Part shown: in pieces, positions 58,801 through 64,000 of the stretch
Numbering within the stretch: position 1 is the first letter of the stretch
Layout of the letters: each line of letters starts with the position of its first letter
Assembly (NCBI GenBank): GCA_948470475.1
Contig: OX419337.1
Span: 34,160,484 to 34,224,483 of the forward strand
DNA length: 64,000 nucleotides
From: Galaxea fascicularis
Taxonomy: Eukaryota > Cnidaria > Anthozoa > Scleractinia > Euphylliidae
Reading direction: 5' to 3'
The notes under the pieces: generated by a model
What the model was told of the DNA's origin: nothing
Seen by the model: only the letters and a program-made list of their open reading frames with translations
Databases searched by the model: none
Made by a program: the position numbers and the translations under genes

Positions 58801-61679
58801 CTCATAGTAACTTAGGTCCTGGTGAGTTTACCAGCATTTTCCAAGTTAAACAAATTGGAACAAGTGCGAAAGAGTTAGGAAAACGAGAAATTACATTTCG
58901 AAATGAAGTTTTGTTGACGTCGCCGTCGTCCTTGCTTAAGCTTCCTATTTGCGGCTTCTTTTGTATTTCAGCGCCTGAGGTTCTCAACTTTGAAATGACG
59001 CACTGGGCCGCTGACATGTGGAGTGTAGGGGTGCTTCTGTATCTTCTGTAAGTGTTAGCAAATCCCCTTCACTAAATAATCAGTTTCTTCGGGAGCAAAG
59101 AGCATATAAAGAAATATTTGTAGTTCTGTTTTTTTGTTTTTTCTTTTTTTTTTTCACGTGCCTTTTCCAGAAGAATGGCAGGACAGAATTTGCTCGTCTA
59201 CTGAAGTTCTAAGCAATTCTACTTCCCGGCTTTTCTTGAAGAATGTTTGACTTTTTTTAACAAAGCAACAGATGGGCTTTTAAGTGATTCCCTTGTTTTT
59301 CAAAAACGGATTGATTTCCTTTGGATAACAAGCATTTGTTCTTAGTCAAACGCAGGTTCGACACTACTCCTTCACACCCTATTCCCCCCTCCCCCCTCCC
59401 TCCTACCCCTTACCCCCCTGGCTTCCTGTCAACTAAACCAGCTACCGGCATGTGCGACCGATGGGGCTGTAACAAGCGAACAGATCGACTTACAAAGTAA
59501 TTACTTCCAAGGTTTGTTTCCTTGCTTACCTCTTTGAGTGATTGATTGCTATGTGCCAACAGGTTGAGTGCTACATTGCCATTCACCGTAGAGGACGCGG
59601 ATGCTGACGAAGATATCGACGATAAAGTCGCTGCAAAGGTCAGAGCTGCCAACGTTGTCATGCCAACGACTCTGTTTCGAAACGCCACCCAGGAAGCTGA
59701 AAACTTGATAAAGAAACTGCTCGTTCGACAGCCAGAGTAAGTCTTAAGTGGCCTTCACAAGACCAACGAATGTTGCCCGACTCTTATTGGCAAACTCAAG
59801 TTGGTGCGTGTGAATGAGGAAGCAACATGTTGGCAAACTGTTAGCGACAAATTGAACTTACCCCTATTCTCGCCAACTTTTTTTTCGTGTTGGCAAACTC
59901 GAATTTGATCGATGTGTGAACGTTCGTTGTCCACTTTAACCAATCAAAATTGGTGCTCTCTTCACGTGATTTCCAAGACACTTCGAAAAATGGCGGACGA
60001 AATAGTGCGACCTAATGTCCGTCGTTAATGCAAATTTCTTCCGTCCATTCTCAAAAATTTTTTATATGCCACTGGATCCTCAAGCGAAGCTCTTGCACAC
60101 CAAGGGAGAGATTTTCTGCCAATATATTAATATTTTTTCTGTTTTTCCATCGTTTTCCGTTTTTTCTCTCCGGCCAAGAATATTAAACAGTAGCAAGTAT
60201 GACGCCGCGGCCCCCCGTGTGTGCCATTGCACGACGGAGGCCATAGTTGCGAATTTGCCTTTGTTGTTATGGCGTGTGTTTCACGTGTGAACGAACGAGT
60301 GGGCCAACTTTTGGTGCTCTACGATACGAGTTGGCCAACATTTGTTTGCCGTGTGAAGGCCGCATTACATTTTTCATTCGCAGTGAATTATCTTACCCAT
60401 TTCCGAAACCTTTGGTCATTTTGCGTGAGTTGTACAACTCCTTCCTTTAGTTCTGTTGTTCGTCCCTTCATCATAGGAAGGGTAGACGCATTCCAATTCT
60501 ATTATTCAGTAATGGTCTATATCGCCACTTCTCTATGGCGGGTAAGAACTCTGGAATAAGCAAACTAAAATCAAGTGCACAATAGAGCTTTCATGCTCTT
60601 AGACACGTGAATCGCGAAAATTAAACCACGAATCGCTGGAACACGCGAGTCGGAGAACATGGAAGTCGTGTAATCTTACGTTAGAGCAATCCGATCCGAT
60701 TTACCATTCCCAACTAACCGGCTCGTTTGGCCAGCGATTTGCTCTCCAGGATCGGTGAAATATTTGACTTAGATAAGCACGTGCACGCATTTTCAGCCAA
60801 GTGAGTGAATCATGTTTTGGTTATTTTCCTACATTTTCAGGAGACGACCAACAGCAGCAACATGTTTAGATGATTCTTGGCTTTTGGTAAGTACTAGGAT
60901 TTCCCTCCTGCCTCTTCCACATGAAGGCCTGTGCTTCTTACTTGCTCTCAATAATCCCTGACGTTTAGAAGTCCATTTATTGAAATCGATATCCATTCAA
61001 TTGTGTTAATTTAATCCTCTCTAAAAATACCTCGTGAACAAAACCGAACTTTTGTGGCATAGAAATTGCCTCTTGATCGGGTCCCTTTTTGTTCTTGTTT
61101 TGCAGCCCAGCCTCACTCAGAAAAGAAAAGCGTCGGAAATTCCTGCCCCTAAATTCAAGGCCTTGAAAGAAAAACTAAAAGAAGCAGTAAGTCAGAGATC
61201 AATATTTATGGGTATACTAATCCTCGTTTTCATTTAAATCCCCTCCTCTGGTTCTGTCTGTATTACCGCAGAGTCCTGTTATTGAGTTCAGCTTAACTCT
61301 GGGTTTGAGAGCTATGACTACTCGCTTGAAGACTATTGATCAGTGCCATTCTTTGGTGCTGTGGTTGAGCAGTCAACTGGTCCCTTTCGTAGAGGATACC
61401 ATCTCGTTCTCAGGTTCCCTTTTCACCCTACCCCAGTGAAAGATGTCGCCCTGGGTACGACGTTTTCGGACAGACCACGATGTTTTTATTTTTCGAAGAG
61501 AAGTGTCTTCTTGACTTGCTTTTGTTGTGATGGAGGCAACTTTAAAGAAATGTTAAACTAAAATTTAATAGCTACGTCTTTTGTTTTGGTAGGAGGAGGA
61601 TGAACTTGTCGTTGCCTCTTGTGTCCTCCGCGCTTTTGGCGAAGAAGCTTACGACTCTCCTGACGAGGACGATGAATGA
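46828..61679 (+). CDS. Gene 3: atypical protein kinase, tandem paralogue of gene 2 (5' end unresolved)
   Basis: Exons 46828-46942, 49877-50080, 56038-56176, 57361-57481, 58972-59047, 59563-59736, 60841-60886, 61106-61186, 61593-61679 give 346 codons plus stop in one frame. An in-frame ATG at 46884 would give 328 aa; an upstream exon is more likely because 46828 starts in phase 1. Motifs: IGRGKYAVV, ATP lysine in QLAAKLIK, HLDVRPAN, LIDYG, VTEFTAPE, DMWSVGV. The key Lys, Asp, Asn and Asp are kept, but the glycine loop and activation loop are altered. An acidic insert (EDADADEDIDDK) follows LPFTVE. The tail ends VASCVLRAFGEEAYDSPDED and DE. Exon lengths 204, 139, 76, 46, 81 and 87 equal those of gene 2. 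The intron 50081-56037 carries an LTR retrotransposon. Confidence 0.8.
47881..48287. mobile_element. MITE-like foldback, ~400 bp, in gene 3 intron
   Basis: Arms of about 140 bases. The left GTAACATTAGTCTGTTGACG... is the complement of the right ...CGTCAACAGACTAATGTCAC, with few mismatches. Confidence 0.68.
48315..48456. mobile_element. Foldback MITE (AGCCTGCG ends) with AGTGACCC duplication
   Basis: The ends AGCCTGCGTATCTTGGCGG and CCGCCAAGCTAAGCAGGCT are near-inverted. AGTGACCC is found at 48307-48314 and again at 48457-48464, a target duplication of 8-9 bases. The ends resemble those of the palindrome at 1966-2074. Confidence 0.65.
48559..48807. mobile_element. MITE-like foldback (TAGGCTATGTCTACACTAT ends)
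   Basis: TAGGCTATGTCTACACTATA at the left, ATAGTGTAGACATAGCCT at the right, about 250 bp in all. Confidence 0.65.
49649..49677. repeat. TTTA microsatellite
   Basis: Six to seven copies of TTTA in gene 3 intron 1. Confidence 0.85.
50239..50340. mobile_element. Short foldback MITE
   Basis: AGTCTCCTTCGCAGCCGTTA... and its near-complement ...TAACACTTGTGAAGGAGACT; the inner part GGTCGTCACGCAACGCT is a perfect inverted repeat. It lies 159 bases downstream of the kinase exon 49877-50080. Confidence 0.68.
50586..50745 (+). repeat. 5' LTR of the gypsy-type element
   Basis: 160 bp, starting TG and ending CA. Identical base for base to 55634-55793 on direct comparison. Preceded by CCAG. Confidence 0.93.
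50763..51622 (+). pseudogene. gag of the gypsy-type element, broken by one frameshift
   Basis: The frame from 50763 codes an N-terminal capsid-like segment (LWKKDEDVKKWLLRVE) and ends in a stop near 51161. The continuing gag sequence is in another frame from about 51125 to 51622. It contains two zinc knuckles of C-x2-C-x4-H-x4-C form (CFSCGSTTHLQRDC and CFNCGGVGHVASQC) with an Arg/Gly-rich spacer between them. One base appears to be missing around 51125-51160. Gag packages the element RNA; the knuckles bind nucleic acid. The end of gag overlaps pol, which lies in the -1 frame, an arrangement common in this group. Confidence 0.82.
51598..55560 (+). pseudogene. pol of the gypsy-type element (protease, RT, RNase H, integrase), broken by frameshifts
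   Basis: Protease: LLDTGSD and the ILGMDTL flap partner, 51598 to about 52110. The frame then shifts by about one base near 52105-52115, in a T/C-rich run. The linker and RT fingers follow in the next frame to about 52858, where it shifts again. The frame to 55560 codes the rest of RT (YLDD at 53047-53058), RNase H (STDAS), an integrase zinc finger of HHCC type, and the integrase core with its Asp, Asp and Glu in MDIKGPF, TDRGCEFD and NVERLNRT. No chromodomain was recognised at the C-terminus. The last 913 codons have no internal stop, so the breaks are few and recent, or are assembly errors. Confidence 0.88.
55634..55793 (+). repeat. 3' LTR of the gypsy-type element
   Basis: Identical to the 5' LTR over all 160 bases. 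Preceded by a purine tract and followed by CCAGT. Confidence 0.93.
58630..58950. repeat. Dispersed repeat shared with the gene 2 intron, copy 2
   Basis: Counterpart of 34862-35180; ends just before the acceptor of the exon at 58972. Confidence 0.6.
59748..60363. mobile_element. Non-coding element with GTGGCCTTCACA ends, ~615 bp
   Basis: Ends GTGGCCTTCACAAGACCAAC and the approximate complement TTTGCCGTGTGAAGGCCGC. Internally it repeats TTGGCAAACT and GTTGGCCAAC words. A non-autonomous DNA transposon is likely. Confidence 0.5.
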
Positions 61680-61903
61680 GAATTCAGTTTACCTGATTGG
61701 CGGAGCTGCTCTGTTAGCTATTTTGTTCAAAAAGCCTTTATTACCCTTGACCAGCTGTCGAGAAATGAAGGGGTTCTTACTCACTGAAACGCTGGTCAAT
61801 GGAAGGAGGGCTCTACTTTCAAAATATTGAGGATTATAGGACAGATGCTAGCTGTCACTTTTTGAAGGTGTTATTTGCTAGCTGTTCTTTCGTCCAGTGA
61901 AAT

Positions 61904-61909
61904 AATAAA
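61904..61909 (+). terminator. Candidate polyadenylation signal of gene 3
   Basis: AATAAA about 225 bases after the stop at 61677-61679. A second A/T-rich AATAAA lies near 61957. Confidence 0.55.
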
Positions 61910-64000
61910 GATAACTTGCAACTGATTATTTCCGTTTGAAACTCAATGAGAATTAAATAAAATCAAGTTAACCATTAGTCTGTGGTGACTGAACTCTCGA
62001 AAAAACTGAGTACGAAATAGGTCATTCCCAAAAATTTCAAAAAAAAGTTCAAATCAGTACGAATATCGAACTGATCTCGTTTGAAGATCCTTTGATCCTG
62101 CCTGCCTGTAACCAGTTGGATCAATCCAAGCGCGTTATGACCTAAGTGCGAGATGGTCTCCATTAATGTAAACTAGACCACCCCGAAGGGGAGTGTCGCA
62201 TCAACACGAGCCACATCTCCTTCTTTTAACAATAGCGTATAAATATGCAAGATTTTAATGTGCTACTATCAGCTGATAGTCTCACCCTAGAAACATTTTA
62301 GTCTTGGTTTTCGTAAACATGGCCAATACTATTGCAGTTATGGATATAGAAACAAAGTTAAGCGGGTCGCGAGGGATACATGGCCAGGCAAAAATATAAG
62401 TAGGGTGCCACTTTTCAAAACATTAAATCATGAACGTTTAAAAGCCAATTCCGCTAGATTTGAGAATTATAATTGAAGTGCACAAGGATTATTTTTTAAC
62501 TGAATAGATCACTCTTTACGGTAATGCTGTAAGCCACTAACTTAATTTTCTCCTCGAGTGGAACTCAAACAAAGTTGATTTTACTACTCAGTGATCAGTC
62601 ACAACCTCTTTTCAGGGGCACAAAACGACCAATTTGTTGAAAAATGTATTATTATACCCCAGTTAATAAAACTAAATGTTATTCAGGCATTTTCAGGTCT
62701 TTTTTAATATTGCTGGGAAAAAAATATCTGTTCCTTTTTGCCAGCAAGACACACAAGATATTTCCCAGCCAGCTAGATAAAATTGGTTGGTTTCCCAGCC
62801 AGGTGCAAATTGAGCAGCCTGCACAACAACAAAAAAGAAAATTTCACATGACGTAAGCCAAAATGGCGTGATAAAAGGCCTCAAATCAAGCCTTCAGTGG
62901 GGGGGGGGGGGGGGGGGTAATTACAAACCGAAACCATCAGCATAAAGAAATTTCATAACCAACTCCGGGAAATAACTGATATTTTGCCAGCCAGCACAAT
63001 ACCTTGGGGGAACAGATAAAGTGAGGAACAGATTCGTTTTGTGCCCCTGTCTTTTGTGTCACATCTGACTCTGATTTTTTTTTTTAGTTTCATTCAAAGT
63101 TATTGACGTTTAAAGGCGCAAAATTTAGCATTTTATCATTCGAAGCCTTCAATCTTCAATTCAATCTTCAATTCTAAAGCTTATTTAAAAATTTAGCGTC
63201 AGGTATGACAATCGGAAATACATCTACTTTACCTCCCTGCCGTGTCAGCTCATGAAATTCTCTATCCACGCAGAATTCCTTGACACAAAATTGGTTGTTT
63301 TTACGCCTCCGAAGACTTCCGGAGCAAACACGAGTAAACTGACTAACGCAAAATCTATAATTATGGCTATCGTTAGCACTGTATGCAGAAAAGAACATTG
63401 CGTTGCTGTTTCATTGGTTTTGACATACTTTAATGCATATATACTGATGCACTTTCCTGTCCCCCGCGACCTTAAACAACTTTGAAAAATTTCTGGTTGT
63501 GCAGTTTTTGGCAGAACAATGTTCCGATGCTTAGGGGCACCGGCTGAAGATGGCGTTGTTAGCTCTAGAACAATGAACACCAAAAAACAAACTGGGATTT
63601 TTGATCGCCTAGCACGTTGTTTTCAATCGGTATATACCATGCAAAGTCTATTTACCGGGGGACTCAATTGTGGGGTTAACCTGCGTTAGCCGAAAAACGT
63701 CGAAAAGTTTAACTATTAGGCATGAAAATTACAAAAAAAATAAAATAAAATAAAACAGTAACCGCGCTGTTAGCTGTGGAAAAAAAATCAATGCATTAAC
63801 ATACATATTTAACACACTTAGCATTAACAGCATATACTGTATGGGAAGGCTATTCCAAAGGGGGATGACAAGTGGGAAAACGGAGAACTCATATGCATTG
63901 GTGCTAGCAAAGCAAGGGCGTAATGACCCCTGTGACCCCCCCCCCCCCCCCTTTGTAAGCCTTTTTTTTTAAGCAAACAACCTAAAAAATCCATGAAAAT
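61910..64000. other. Sequence downstream of gene 3
   Basis: No gene was recognised. It contains a G19 run (62899-62917) and a C16 run (63936-63951). Minus-strand open frames around 63174-63583 have no recognisable motif. Confidence 0.45.

Noticed and set aside
63174..63583. Overlapping minus-strand open frames near the right edge
   Set aside because: No domain, no splice context and two frames competing; left as unexplained sequence.

Overview
This is a eukaryotic genomic window. It looks like an animal and is most likely an anthozoan cnidarian such as a stony coral. That assignment is inference, from spliceosomal introns of roughly 0.1-6 kb, muscle-type RhoGEF/Ig/kinase genes of the obscurin/UNC-89/SPEG/MLCK class, a class III-like POU gene, and many small foldback elements. 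All splice sites were read by eye (GT...AG, reading frame and phase checked, total lengths divisible by three). No transcript data were available.

Gene 1 (+, enters from the left edge, stop at 28320) is a modular signalling gene: the 3' part of a DH RhoGEF domain (76-2514), PH (3705-4534), linker (4820-5025), SH3 (5523-5838), a symmetric optional exon (7216-7392), two I-set Ig exons of 279 nt each, an acidic linker, an MLCK-type kinase in several exons (13759-18917) with a calmodulin-binding-like tail (19520-20507), and one uninterrupted exon (26669-28320) coding another Ig domain, a second kinase and a second calmodulin-binding-like tail. The visible joined frame is 1660 codons. A stop with an overlapping AATAAA just after the SH3 exon, and an ATG in the optional exon, suggest it may also be read as a separate RhoGEF and a separate kinase.

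Gene 2 (+, 29624-39898, 353 aa) and gene 3 (+, 46828-61679, 5' end unresolved) are tandem paralogues coding stand-alone atypical kinases. Their exon lengths and intron phases match each other almost exactly (204, 139, 76, 46, 81 and 87 nt exons) and also match kinase 1 of gene 1. Their catalytic loops read HLD-I/V-RPAN, the DFG motif is DYG, they lack the calmodulin-binding tail, and they share an acidic C-terminus ending in a YDSPD motif.

Between genes 2 and 3 lies an intronless 211-aa POU-homeodomain gene on the minus strand (44442-45077). An intron of gene 3 carries a Ty3/gypsy-type LTR retrotransposon (50586-55793) with two identical 160-bp LTRs and several reading-frame breaks. The introns and spacers hold many foldback/MITE-like elements, two tRNA-like SINE fragments and several dispersed repeats. 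The interval after 61.9 kb shows no recognisable gene.

Taken together, the locus looks like a kinase cluster built by tandem duplication: a large GEF-kinase gene with two apparently active MLCK-like kinases, followed by two diverged kinases that may act as regulators or scaffolds.
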